Origin: Bacillus_BA songklensis
Lineage (GTDB): Bacteria; Bacillota; Bacilli; Bacillales; Bacillaceae_H
Reading direction: 5' to 3'
Assembly: GCF_042649685.1 (NCBI RefSeq)
Contig: NZ_JBHRZT010000005.1
Coordinates: forward strand, 1-54,145
Length of the DNA stretch: 54,145 nucleotides
Below the pieces are notes generated by a model, which was given only the letters and a program-made list of their open reading frames with translations, was not told the origin of the DNA and ran no database searches. Below are positions 7,938 to 15,709 of the stretch, in pieces (within the stretch, counting starts at the first letter, position 1; every line of letters starts with the position of its first letter). The position numbers were made by a program, and so were the translations under genes.

Positions 7938-8373
7938 TAATTTTATATGTAAAAATCTGTAGGTTTCTTAAAAAATGAATAAAAAGCCTTATAAATAAAG
8001 GATTTATGACCAAAAGTCATTTCTTTACAAGTAATATTCTGTAAAAAAACGCGAGAGAAACTATTAGTTCAATAATATTTTTAGTGGGAAAGCCAAGAAA
8101 AGGCATATCGAATTTTCGACATTTATTAATACAGATTCGACATATCTCTTCTTTTTGAAAATCGAAATATAGGAAAAAAGAACAGGGAGGAAAATTGTAT
8201 ATTTTCTTATGAATTCGGTGGAAAATGATAATAATGATTCATAGGGAATAAGAAAGGAATTTTTTGAGTTTATCATGTAAAATAGTAATATATGATAGCA
8301 AAGAACATATAATGGCATCTTTATATCAAGACCGCTTTTTATAGGTCATGCAGAAATTTTGGAGGTAACTGAA
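7938..8373. other. Long AT-rich intergenic region between abrB and metS
   Basis: This stretch of over 400 bases holds no credible gene. It contains two further perfect Spo0A-type heptamers (8115-8142) and a weak candidate metS promoter, TTGAGT (8264) with TAATAT (8286) at 16 bp. No T-box or SAM riboswitch features (AGTTA, AG-bulge, T-box core, K-turn) are visible before metS. Confidence 0.5.
8115..8142 (-). promoter_or_regulatory. Pair of Spo0A-type boxes without an assigned target
   Basis: TTCGACA occurs at 8115-8121 and 8136-8142 (TGTCGAA on the minus strand). The copies have the same orientation and are exactly 21 bp apart, two helical turns. They lie about 180 bp upstream of the abrB promoter and 230 bp upstream of metS. 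Confidence 0.45.
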
Positions 8374-10326
8374 ATGGCAACAGAAAAAAATACGTATTAT
8401 ATCACTACACCTATTTATTATCCAAGCGATAAGTTACATATTGGCCATGCCTATACAACGGTGGCCGGTGATGCGATGGCTAGGTACAAGCGCCTAAGAG
8501 GTTATGATGTCCACTACTTAACAGGCACTGACGAGCATGGACAAAAGATCCAACGCAAAGCGGAAGAAAAGGGTGTAACTCCACAGCAATATGTAGATGA
8601 CATTGTTGCGGGCATTAAGGATTTATGGGAAAAACTTGATATCTCATACAATGACTTTATTCGTACAACAGAAAGTCGTCATAAGGACGCAGTCGAAAAA
8701 ATCTTTGCTAAGCTTTTGGAGCAAGGAGATATTTACTTAGATGAGTATGAAGGATGGTACTGTACACCGTGTGAGTCATTCTATACGGATCGTCAATTGG
8801 TAGATGGAAACTGTCCGGATTGCGGTCGTCCAGTAGAAAAGGTAAGAGAGGAATCTTACTTCTTCAAGATGAGCAAGTATGTGGATCGTTTGTTACAGTT
8901 TTACGAAGAAAATCCAGAATTTATTCAGCCGGAATCTCGAAAAAATGAAATGATCAATAATTTTATTAAACCAGGTCTTGAAGATTTGGCAGTATCCCGT
9001 ACCACTTTTGATTGGGGAATTAAAGTACCTGGTAATCCTAAACACGTCATTTATGTATGGATTGATGCATTATCAAATTACATTACAGCACTTGGCTATG
9101 GGAAAGAAAGTGATGAGAAATATCAAAAGTACTGGCCGGCCGATGTTCATTTGGTAGGAAAAGAAATTGTTCGGTTTCATACGATTTATTGGCCAATCAT
9201 GTTGATGGCACTTGATTTACCATTGCCGAAGAAAGTCTTCGCCCATGGCTGGTTGTTGATGAAAGATGGTAAAATGTCCAAATCAAAAGGAAATGTAGTC
9301 GATCCGGTTATGCTGATTAACCGCTATGGCCTGGATGCTCTTCGATACTATTTATTACGTGAAGTACCATTTGGAGCAGACGGTGTATTTACACCTGAAG
9401 GGTTTGTGGAGCGCATCAATTTTGATTTAGCCAATGATTTGGGGAATTTAGTAAATCGTACAGTGGCTATGGTTGATAAGTACTTTGATGGAGTGATCCC
9501 TGCTTATAAGGGATCGATTACACCCTTTGATGATCAGCTTGTTCATATGCAGCAAGAAACAATACGGAAATTTGAGGAAGCGATGGAACGCATGGAATTT
9601 TCTGTTGCACTCACAGCTTTATGGCAGCTGATCAGCCGTACGAACAAGTATATTGATGAAACACAACCTTGGGCTTTAGCAAAAGATGAGAACAAAAGAG
9701 AAGAACTTGCTTCTGTTATGACCCACCTTGCTGAATCGATCCGTCATACAGCCATTTTGTTAAAACCATTTTTGACACGTACACCAGAGGGAATCTTTGA
9801 ACAATTGGGAATTCAAAGTGAAGAACTAAAGACGTGGGAAAGCATTTCTACGTTTGGATTAATTCCTGAAGGGACAAAAGTGGTAAAGGGTCAGCCTCTG
9901 TTCCCTCGTTTAGAACTTGCTGAAGAAGTGGAATATATTAAACAGCAAATGCAAGGGACTAGTGAACCTGCCCCAATAGAAGAGAAAGAAGTACCAGAAG
10001 CAGAAGAAATCACAATCGATGATTTTATGAAAGTAGACTTGAGGGTAGCACAGGTTTTAGCAGCAGAACCTGTGAAAAAGGCAGATAAACTGCTGAAACT
10101 TCAGCTCGATTTAGGATATGAAAAGCGTCAAGTGATATCAGGAATCGCTAAGTTTTATAAGCCCGAAGACTTAGTTGGACGCAAAGTGATTTGTGTGACT
10201 AATTTAAAGCCTGTTAAACTTCGCGGTGAACTTTCTCAAGGAATGATTTTGGCGGGAGAAGATGAAAACGGCTTATCTTTAGCGGCTGTCGATCAATCAT
10301 TAGCTAATGGTGCGAAGATTAAATAA
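8374..10326 (+). CDS. metG: Methionyl-tRNA synthetase
   Basis: This enzyme charges tRNA-Met and initiator tRNA with methionine. The 650-residue class I synthetase has the HIGH motif (LHIGHAYT), a zinc knuckle in the connective domain (CTPCESF and CPDCGRP), the KMSKS motif (KMSKSKG), and a C-terminal OB-fold tRNA-binding domain from about residue 550. The ATG at 8374 is chosen because GGAGGT lies 8 nt upstream; the in-frame TTG at 8359 lies before that site. The B. subtilis gene is metS. It is followed by yabD, as in B. subtilis. Confidence 0.97.
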   Translation: MATEKNTYYITTPIYYPSDKLHIGHAYTTVAGDAMARYKRLRGYDVHYLTGTDEHGQKIQRKAEEKGVTPQQYVDDIVAGIKDLWEKLDISYNDFIRTTESRHKDAVEKIFAKLLEQGDIYLDEYEGWYCTPCESFYTDRQLVDGNCPDCGRPVEKVREESYFFKMSKYVDRLLQFYEENPEFIQPESRKNEMINNFIKPGLEDLAVSRTTFDWGIKVPGNPKHVIYVWIDALSNYITALGYGKESDEKYQKYWPADVHLVGKEIVRFHTIYWPIMLMALDLPLPKKVFAHGWLLMKDGKMSKSKGNVVDPVMLINRYGLDALRYYLLREVPFGADGVFTPEGFVERINFDLANDLGNLVNRTVAMVDKYFDGVIPAYKGSITPFDDQLVHMQQETIRKFEEAMERMEFSVALTALWQLISRTNKYIDETQPWALAKDENKREELASVMTHLAESIRHTAILLKPFLTRTPEGIFEQLGIQSEELKTWESISTFGLIPEGTKVVKGQPLFPRLELAEEVEYIKQQMQGTSEPAPIEEKEVPEAEEITIDDFMKVDLRVAQVLAAEPVKKADKLLKLQLDLGYEKRQVISGIAKFYKPEDLVGRKVICVTNLKPVKLRGELSQGMILAGEDENGLSLAAVDQSLANGAKIK

Positions 10327-10360
10327 TTCATGATAAAATAATATTTACTTATATTCAACA

Positions 10361-10415
10361 GAGAAGAAGGGGTATTTCATGTATGATAAAACGTGAAAAC
10401 CTCTTCTTATTATTA
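10361..10415 (+). terminator. Possible weak terminator after metS
   Basis: GAAGAAGG..TTTCATGT can fold back on ACGTGAAAACCTCTTCTT, followed by a T-rich but not pure-T stretch. The stem has internal mismatches, so read-through is likely. Confidence 0.35.
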
Positions 10416-10431
10416 TATTAAGAAAATATAT

Positions 10432-10440
10432 TGGTATAAT
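10432..10440 (+). promoter_or_regulatory. Extended -10 promoter for yabD
   Basis: TGG TATAAT is a full extended -10 element 28 nt before the yabD start codon; no -35 match is seen. Confidence 0.5.
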
Positions 10441-10467
10441 GAATTAAAGCGAGGGAGGAAGGTGTCT

Positions 10468-11238
10468 ATGCTATTTGATACACATGTACATTTAAATGCT
10501 GATCAATACAAGGAAGATTTGGAAGAAGTGATTCAACGTGCTCAAGAAGCAGGCGTAGAATATATGGTTGTGGTAGGTTTTGACCGCGAAACCATTCAAA
10601 AGGCCATGGAGATCACAGAAGCTTATGATTTTATTTATGCAAGTGTAGGTTGGCACCCAGTGGATGCAATTGATATGACCGATGATGATTTAAAGCGGAT
10701 TGAAGAATTAGCTGCTCATCCTAAAGTAGTTGCACTTGGTGAGATGGGCTTGGATTATTATTGGGACAAATCTCCCAAAAGTATTCAAAAAGAAGTGTTT
10801 CGAAAACAAATCCGTTTAGCTAAAAAAGTGAAGCTCCCTATCATTATTCATAATCGGGATGCGACAGAGGATGTTGTCCAAATTTTACGAGAGGAGCAGG
10901 TACAAGAAGTGGGAGGAATCATGCATTGCTTCACAGGCAGCTTAGAAATTGCTAAACAATGCATGGATATGAATATGTATATCTCATTCGGTGGACCTGT
11001 GACGTTTAAAAACGCTAAAAAGCCAAAAGAAGTAGCGGCTGAAATTCCAATGGAACGATTACTGATTGAAACTGATTGCCCTTATTTAACTCCACATCCT
11101 TATCGTGGAAAGAGAAATGAACCGGGATACGTGTCGTATGTTGCAAAGCAAATCGCAGAGCTGAAACAAGTAAGTTATGAAGAACTGGCACAAAAAACTA
11201 CGGAAAATGCCAAAAAATTATTCGGCATAAATCGATAA
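10468..11238 (+). CDS. yabD: TatD-family metal-dependent deoxyribonuclease (YabD)
   Basis: This 256-residue TIM-barrel protein belongs to the TatD DNase family, metal-dependent 3'-5' exonucleases. Metal ligands are seen in FDTHVHLN (HxH), GEMGLDYY (Glu), IIHNRD (His), MHCFTGS (His) and LIETDCPYL (Asp). The start at 10468 has GAGGGAGGAAGG upstream and gives the B. subtilis length; an in-frame ATG 75 nt earlier has no such support. It lies between metG and yabE as in B. subtilis. Confidence 0.93.
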   Translation: MLFDTHVHLNADQYKEDLEEVIQRAQEAGVEYMVVVGFDRETIQKAMEITEAYDFIYASVGWHPVDAIDMTDDDLKRIEELAAHPKVVALGEMGLDYYWDKSPKSIQKEVFRKQIRLAKKVKLPIIIHNRDATEDVVQILREEQVQEVGGIMHCFTGSLEIAKQCMDMNMYISFGGPVTFKNAKKPKEVAAEIPMERLLIETDCPYLTPHPYRGKRNEPGYVSYVAKQIAELKQVSYEELAQKTTENAKKLFGINR

Positions 11239-11322
11239 AAACCACATAATTTTTCAGGCAATTTTGTCCAAAAAACAATAGAATAAAAAGGTTCTACAAG
11301 TCTCTTTTTGCTCATAGTATGA

Positions 11323-11336
11323 ACTTGTCGACAAGT
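11323..11336. promoter_or_regulatory. 14-bp palindrome upstream of yabE
   Basis: ACTTGTCGACAAGT is a perfect palindrome 64 bp upstream of the yabE -35. Its half-site ACAAGT recurs at 11296-11301 and at 11403-11408, where it overlaps the TTGACA. It has the form of an operator; the regulator is unknown. Confidence 0.4.
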
Positions 11337-11399
11337 CTCCCTTCCATTTTTGAGAAAATTCAGACATAATAGACTATAGCTATCACCCCGGCGGGAGGG

Positions 11400-11428
11400 T
11401 TGACAAGTGGATAAGTACTCTATATAAT
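11400..11428 (+). promoter_or_regulatory. yabE SigA promoter
   Basis: TTGACA (11400-11405), a 17-bp spacer and TATAAT (11423-11428) form a perfect-consensus promoter 30 nt before the yabE start codon. Confidence 0.92.
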
Positions 11429-11457
11429 CTCTGCGAGAGAAGGGGGAGTTTTTCATC

Positions 11458-12675
11458 GTGTTGCAAAACGTGAAAAAGCTGTTTTCCAATTCTACCAGGA
11501 GCAAGAAGAGACTGAGGATTTTTATTGGGAGTTTTGTGGTTGTTTCAGCAGTTTTATCATTTGCCGCATACACAACAACACAAGCTTCAGTCTCGTTAAC
11601 AATTGATGGAAAAAAGAAAAAGCTGAGGACACACGCTCAGACAGTAAGTGAATTACTGAAAGAGCAAGATATAAAGGTCCGAGATGAAGATTACCTGTCT
11701 CATGCTTTATCAGCCAAGGTGAACAGCGATATGAATATTGTTTGGGAGCCGGCTAAATCAATTGAATTGGTGGTTGATCAGCAAAAGAGAAATATTTGGA
11801 CAACAGCAGATACCATTAAAGAGGTCTTAGCAAAAGAGAAGATTCATATATCAAAGTACGACCAAGTACAGCCTGATTTAGATACATCCGTCCAAGATAA
11901 TTTAACAGTTCAAGTAGATAAAGCCTTTCCTGTAAAGCTGAATCATGGTGGAAACGAACAAAAAGTTTGGTCCACTTCGACTACGGTCGCTGACTTTTTA
12001 GAGCAACGAGAAATTAAACTAAATGACTTAGACCGTGTAGAACCTAGTTTATCTAGCCCAGTCAAGCCAAATACCGTCGTAAATGTTGTGAGAGTGGAAA
12101 AAGTCACCGATGTAGTGGAAGAACCAATTGGCTATGCAGTGGTCACGAAAAATGATCCTTCCTTAGAAAAAGGAATTGAAAAAATAGTTTCAGAAGGAAC
12201 AGAAGGACGCGTAGCCAAGCATTACGAAGTTGTCATGGAGAACAATAAAGAAGTTTCCCGCAAATTAGTGAAAACAGAGCAATTGAAAGAGAGTAAGGAT
12301 CGTATTGTAGCAGTGGGCTCTAAAGCCACGAAACCTGTTACGAAAACAGCAGTTGCACAAGTATCGCGTGATGATCATCAATCAGGAAGAGAGTTTTATG
12401 TTCAATCAACGGCTTATACAGCTTTTTGCAGCGGTTGTTCCGGCAAAACGAGAACGGGTATTGATTTACGCGCTAATCCAAATGCTAAAGTGATTGCAGT
12501 TGACCCTAGTATCATTCCTTTAGGAAGTAAGGTATACGTTGAAGGATATGGCTATGCCATCGCTGCCGATACAGGGGGAGCTATTAAAGGAAACAAAATT
12601 GATGTGTTCTTTGCTGATAAATCTCGAGCATATACTTGGGGTCGTCGTACCATTAAGATTAAAGTATTAAATTAA
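11458..12675 (+). CDS. yabE: YabE, cell-wall protein with DUF348, G5 and 3D domains
   Basis: YabE resembles resuscitation-promoting factors and is thought to act on peptidoglycan outside the cell. The 405-residue protein has an N-terminal membrane or signal segment (about 20-39) and three DUF348 repeats (about 44-83, 101-141, 157-198). A G5 domain (about 205-285) and a C-terminal 3D domain (about 315-404) follow; the 3D domain has the conserved Asp residues in AADTGGAIKGNKIDVFF. The start is GTG with AGGGGGAG 9 nt upstream. It has its own consensus promoter and terminator. Confidence 0.92.
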   Translation: MLQNVKKLFSNSTRSKKRLRIFIGSFVVVSAVLSFAAYTTTQASVSLTIDGKKKKLRTHAQTVSELLKEQDIKVRDEDYLSHALSAKVNSDMNIVWEPAKSIELVVDQQKRNIWTTADTIKEVLAKEKIHISKYDQVQPDLDTSVQDNLTVQVDKAFPVKLNHGGNEQKVWSTSTTVADFLEQREIKLNDLDRVEPSLSSPVKPNTVVNVVRVEKVTDVVEEPIGYAVVTKNDPSLEKGIEKIVSEGTEGRVAKHYEVVMENNKEVSRKLVKTEQLKESKDRIVAVGSKATKPVTKTAVAQVSRDDHQSGREFYVQSTAYTAFCSGCSGKTRTGIDLRANPNAKVIAVDPSIIPLGSKVYVEGYGYAIAADTGGAIKGNKIDVFFADKSRAYTWGRRTIKIKVLN

Positions 12676-12696
12676 AAGAAAAGTGGAGAAAGCCAA

Positions 12697-12739
12697 GTTA
12701 CAGCTAAGAACGCTCACGTCCTGTGGGCAACGCTGTAAC
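12697..12739 (+). ncRNA. Structured hairpin resembling the Bacillaceae-1 RNA motif
   Basis: GTTACAGC (12697-12704) pairs perfectly with GCTGTAAC (12732-12739). An internal loop TAAGAAC / AAC follows, then a 6-bp stem GCTCAC/GTGGGC capped by the loop GTCCT. The same internal loop and GTCCT cap recur at 54117-54145 on stems of different sequence. From memory, the Bacillaceae-1 RNA motif is defined by RUCCU terminal loops; only one such loop is seen here. It may be a separate RNA or part of the yabE 3' UTR. Confidence 0.55.
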
Positions 12740-12866
12740 CCCCGCCATCCATGGCTCCTACCGATATGATGCTGGAGCTTGTGAGAAGGAATCGCTTTTT
12801 GATTCCGCTGGAAGAAGTCAAACAGCCGTACGGCTTGGCTTTCATAGCTGGACAATTAATTTAGGT

Positions 12867-12896
12867 GCAGAGGATATTTTATCCTCTGCCTTTTTT
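12867..12896 (+). terminator. Terminator after yabE and the structured region
   Basis: GCAGAGGAT and ATCCTCTGC form a perfect 9-bp stem with an ATTTT loop, then C and six T. Confidence 0.92.
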
Positions 12897-12976
12897 AGGT
12901 TAAAATAAAAAAGATTTCTGCTCTTTACTTATTAGACGTAAAATTAACGGGAAAGTTTCAGTTTTTGGAGGAAAAA

Positions 12977-13531
12977 ATGAAAATTAAAGAGATCATTGTA
13001 GTGGAAGGGCGAGATGATACGACAGCCGTTCAAAGGGCTGTCAATGCAGATACAATTGAAACAAACGGCTCCGCAGTCAACGAGGAGACGATTGAAAAGA
13101 TTAAGCTGGCCCAGGAGAAAAGAGGCATCATTATCTTTACAGATCCAGATTATCCAGGTGAGAAAATCCGTAAGACGATTGCGGAGAGAGTACCAGGATG
13201 CAAGCATGCTTTTTTACCAAAGGAAGAAGCAAGAGCCAAGAATGGGAAGAAAATAGGAGTTGAGCATGCGTCTGATGAGGCTATCAAGGCAGCACTTGAG
13301 CATGTAAAGCAAGAATGGACGGAAGGAGAAGGAGAAATCTCCAAGGAAGATTTGGTGGATGCTGGGCTTATTGGCGGGCCGGGAGCAAGTGAACGGCGAG
13401 AGAAACTAGGGCGTAAATTAAAGATTGGATATACAAATGGAAAACAGCTTCATAAAAGGCTGCAAATGTTTCAAATTTCGAGAGATGTCTTCATAGAGGC
13501 TTTATATAGCATACAAGAGGAGGAAATGTAA
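12977..13531 (+). CDS. rnmV: Ribonuclease M5
   Basis: RNase M5 is a Toprim-domain endonuclease that makes the final cuts of the 5S rRNA precursor in low-GC Gram-positives. The 184-residue protein begins MKIKEIIVVEGRDDT with the Toprim glutamate, and TDPDYPGEKIR carries the DxD metal site. GGAGG lies 5 nt before the ATG at 12977; the in-frame TTG at 12965 includes that site and is not used. ksgA follows after 2 nt, the usual rnmV-ksgA pair. Confidence 0.96.
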   Translation: MKIKEIIVVEGRDDTTAVQRAVNADTIETNGSAVNEETIEKIKLAQEKRGIIIFTDPDYPGEKIRKTIAERVPGCKHAFLPKEEARAKNGKKIGVEHASDEAIKAALEHVKQEWTEGEGEISKEDLVDAGLIGGPGASERREKLGRKLKIGYTNGKQLHKRLQMFQISRDVFIEALYSIQEEEM

Positions 13532-13533
13532 AC

Positions 13534-14409
13534 TTGCTAAAAGATATTGCAACCCCGAAAAGAACAAAAGAAATATTGGAGAAGTACGGATTCACATTTA
13601 AGAAAAGCTTAGGACAAAACTTTTTAATTGATACGAACATTCTAAACCGTATTGTTGATCATGCTGAATTGACAGAAGAAACAGGTGTTATTGAAATTGG
13701 ACCCGGCATTGGAGCTTTAACTGAACAGTTAGCAAAAAGAGCCAAAAAAGTAGTAGCTTTTGAAATTGACCAACGGCTGCTGCCTATCTTGCAGGACACG
13801 CTTTCTCCTTATCCAAATGTAAAGGTTATTCATCAGGACATTTTAAAAGCGGATGTACATGAGATGATTGCTTCAGAGTTCCCGGGTATTCGAGACTTAA
13901 TGGTGGTGGCAAATTTACCTTATTATGTGACGACACCTATCTTAATGAAATTGTTGGAAGATCAAATTCCGGTTCGTGGAATAGTGGTGATGCTGCAAAA
14001 AGAAGTAGCAGATCGGATTGCAGCTAAGCCTGGAACAAAAGATTATGGCTCTCTTTCGATTGCAATCCAATATTATACAGAAGCAGAGACGGTCATGGTT
14101 GTGCCTAAAACGGTTTTTAATCCGCAGCCGAATGTGGATTCAGCTGTAATCCGCCTAACAAAACGGCCGCAACCATCAGTTCAAGTGCAAAATGAAGCAT
14201 TCTTCTTCACGGTAGTGAGAGCAAGCTTTGCCCAAAGAAGAAAGACGCTTTTAAATAATTTGACGAATAATTTATCTTTTGGAAAAGAAAAAAAGCAGGA
14301 AATTGAGCAAACTCTTCACTCAGTTGGGCTCGACCCGAAGCGTAGAGGAGAGACTTTATCTATACAAGAGTTTGCAATATTAAGTGACGCCTTATATAAA
14401 GTGAAGTAA
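13534..14409 (+). CDS. ksgA: 16S rRNA dimethyladenosine transferase KsgA
   Basis: KsgA (RsmA) dimethylates A1518 and A1519 of 16S rRNA and acts as a late 30S assembly checkpoint. The 291-residue protein has GQNFLID, SAM motif I EIGPGIGALTEQL, and the catalytic NLPYYVTTPI motif, plus the C-terminal helical domain with FAQRRKTLLNNL. The start is TTG with AGAGGAGG upstream, immediately after rnmV. Confidence 0.97.
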   Translation: MLKDIATPKRTKEILEKYGFTFKKSLGQNFLIDTNILNRIVDHAELTEETGVIEIGPGIGALTEQLAKRAKKVVAFEIDQRLLPILQDTLSPYPNVKVIHQDILKADVHEMIASEFPGIRDLMVVANLPYYVTTPILMKLLEDQIPVRGIVVMLQKEVADRIAAKPGTKDYGSLSIAIQYYTEAETVMVVPKTVFNPQPNVDSAVIRLTKRPQPSVQVQNEAFFFTVVRASFAQRRKTLLNNLTNNLSFGKEKKQEIEQTLHSVGLDPKRRGETLSIQEFAILSDALYKVK

Positions 14410-14433
14410 AGAAGATGAGCGTTGATTGGCAAT

Positions 14434-14461
14434 CACCTTTTTTTCATTCCCACATAGGTTA
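14434..14461 (+). promoter_or_regulatory. SigK-type promoter for yabG
   Basis: CACC (14434-14437), 15 bp, then CATAGGTTA (14453-14461) matches the SigK pattern MACM / CATANNNTA. It lies 49 nt before yabG, which is SigK-dependent in B. subtilis. Confidence 0.65.
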
Positions 14462-14509
14462 TTTAGAAGAGGCATTCATTCTTTAAGTAGCTAGGGCGGA
14501 GTGGAAAAA

Positions 14510-15391
14510 ATGAGCATTAAAATTGGGGATATTGTTACTCGACCATCTTATGGGCGAGACTTATTATTTCGAGTTATTTCAATTAATACCAATGAAAAAG
14601 GGGAACATTATGCTACTTTGTACGGAGAAGATGTTAGACTGATTGCTGATGCACCTTTTTTTGATTTAGAAGTAGTAAGCAGGATTGAACGTGAACAACG
14701 ATTAAAAAAAGAAGATGAACTATTGGAACAGTCTTTGTCATTGATTCAACAAGATTACCATCTAGTCAGGCAAAAAAGTGAATATACAGCTACAAACGGC
14801 TATAGTCATTCTCACCGTTTTTTTCAAATGCCCGGAAAGGTCCTTCATCTTGATGGAGATCCGAATTATTTAAGGAAGTGTCTAATGTTATACGAGAAAA
14901 TCGGTATTCCTGTTTACGGTGTGCACTGTTTGGAAAAAGAGATGCCCCACCGCATAGGGAAGTTAATAGACGAGGTGAGGCCTGATTTACTCGTCATTAC
15001 AGGCCATGATGCGTATTCTCGATCTAAAGGAAAAAAAACGGATTTGATGGCTTATCGTCATTCCGGACATTTTGTTCAAACTGTTCAGGAAGCACGCAAA
15101 AAAGTCCCTCATCGAGATCAGCTTGTGATTTTTGCCGGAGCATGTCAATCTCATTTTGAGTCCCTTATTGCTGCGGGGGCTAACTTCGCTAGTTCTCCAG
15201 CCCGGGTGAATATTCATGCCTTGGATCCCGTCTATATCGTCTCTAGAATCAGCTTTACTCCTTTTACAGATGATATAAATGTGTGGGATGTATTAAAGAA
15301 CACATTAACAGGAGACAAGGGGCTAGGCGGTATCCAAACAAGAGGATTATTGCGTACGGGCATGCCCTATCATCCACAGGATGATGAATAA
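14510..15391 (+). CDS. yabG: Sporulation-specific protease YabG
   Basis: YabG is a mother-cell protease that trims spore coat proteins such as SpoIVA and SafA and exposes Tgl cross-linking substrates. The 293-residue protein keeps the family blocks MPGKVLHLDGDPNYL, DLLVITGHDAYS, FAGACQSHFESL and SPARVNIHALDPV; the conserved His and Cys in the GHDAY and GACQSH blocks are plausible catalytic residues. The ATG at 14510 is preferred over GTG 14501, which lies within the GGCGGAGTGG ribosome-binding region. Confidence 0.93.
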   Translation: MSIKIGDIVTRPSYGRDLLFRVISINTNEKGEHYATLYGEDVRLIADAPFFDLEVVSRIEREQRLKKEDELLEQSLSLIQQDYHLVRQKSEYTATNGYSHSHRFFQMPGKVLHLDGDPNYLRKCLMLYEKIGIPVYGVHCLEKEMPHRIGKLIDEVRPDLLVITGHDAYSRSKGKKTDLMAYRHSGHFVQTVQEARKKVPHRDQLVIFAGACQSHFESLIAAGANFASSPARVNIHALDPVYIVSRISFTPFTDDINVWDVLKNTLTGDKGLGGIQTRGLLRTGMPYHPQDDE

Positions 15392-15432
15392 AGATGGGAA
15401 TATGGGCGGTTGGAAACACTTCTCTAGAAAAG

Positions 15433-15464
15433 GACCTTCGTTTAATCTGAATTAGGCGAAGGTC
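15433..15464 (+). terminator. Possible yabG terminator
   Basis: GACCTTCG and CGAAGGTC form an 8-bp stem with a 16-nt loop, followed by only a C/T mixed tail. Confidence 0.5.
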
Positions 15465-15621
15465 TCCTCTTATGTAAAGATGCTAAATTCATCATTAGTT
15501 TTTCTATTGGCTTATTTGCATAAATTTAAAAAAGATCACTTAGAAGCTTCTTTCAACTATACATACTTTTTTCAAAAAAAGAAGATAATAGGAAATGTAG
15601 ATTTTTGTTGAGAATTTTGTG

Positions 15622-15651
15622 TTGACACTGGGGAGCGCGCGTTGATATAAT
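15622..15651 (+). promoter_or_regulatory. veg: veg promoter P1 (SigA)
   Basis: TTGACA (15622-15627), an 18-bp spacer and TATAAT (15646-15651) form a consensus promoter. The rest of the 318-nt gap after yabG is AT-rich and otherwise featureless. Confidence 0.85.
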
Positions 15652-15659
15652 TTTAATTT

Positions 15660-15688
15660 TTGACTTATATTAAAATGCGTGCTATAAT
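15660..15688 (+). promoter_or_regulatory. veg: veg promoter P2 (SigA, extended -10)
   Basis: TTGACT (15660-15665), 17 bp, then TGC TATAAT (hexamer 15683-15688) gives a second strong promoter with an extended -10, only 22 nt before the veg start codon. Confidence 0.85.
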
Positions 15689-15709
15689 ATAGACAGTGAG
15701 GTGGCGAAT

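Noticed and set aside
8064..8318. 84-codon minus-strand ORF between abrB and metG
   Set aside because: The sequence is AT-rich with a low-complexity hydrophobic translation, no ribosome-binding site and no recognisable family. It also spans the candidate metG promoter and the Spo0A-type boxes.
8143..8373. Possible T-box or SAM riboswitch before metG
   Set aside because: No T-box core sequence, no terminator/antiterminator pair and no SAM-I core motifs could be found.
11175..11573. 132-codon minus-strand ORF over the yabD end and yabE start
   Set aside because: It covers the consensus yabE promoter and the start of a well-supported gene on the other strand. Antisense RNA to yabE is known in B. 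subtilis, but I saw no convincing minus-strand promoter here.
12667..12908. Two ORFs of about 60 codons on opposite strands after yabE
   Set aside because: They overlap the hairpin-rich region and its terminator, lack good ribosome-binding sites and resemble no known protein; RNA structure explains the region better.
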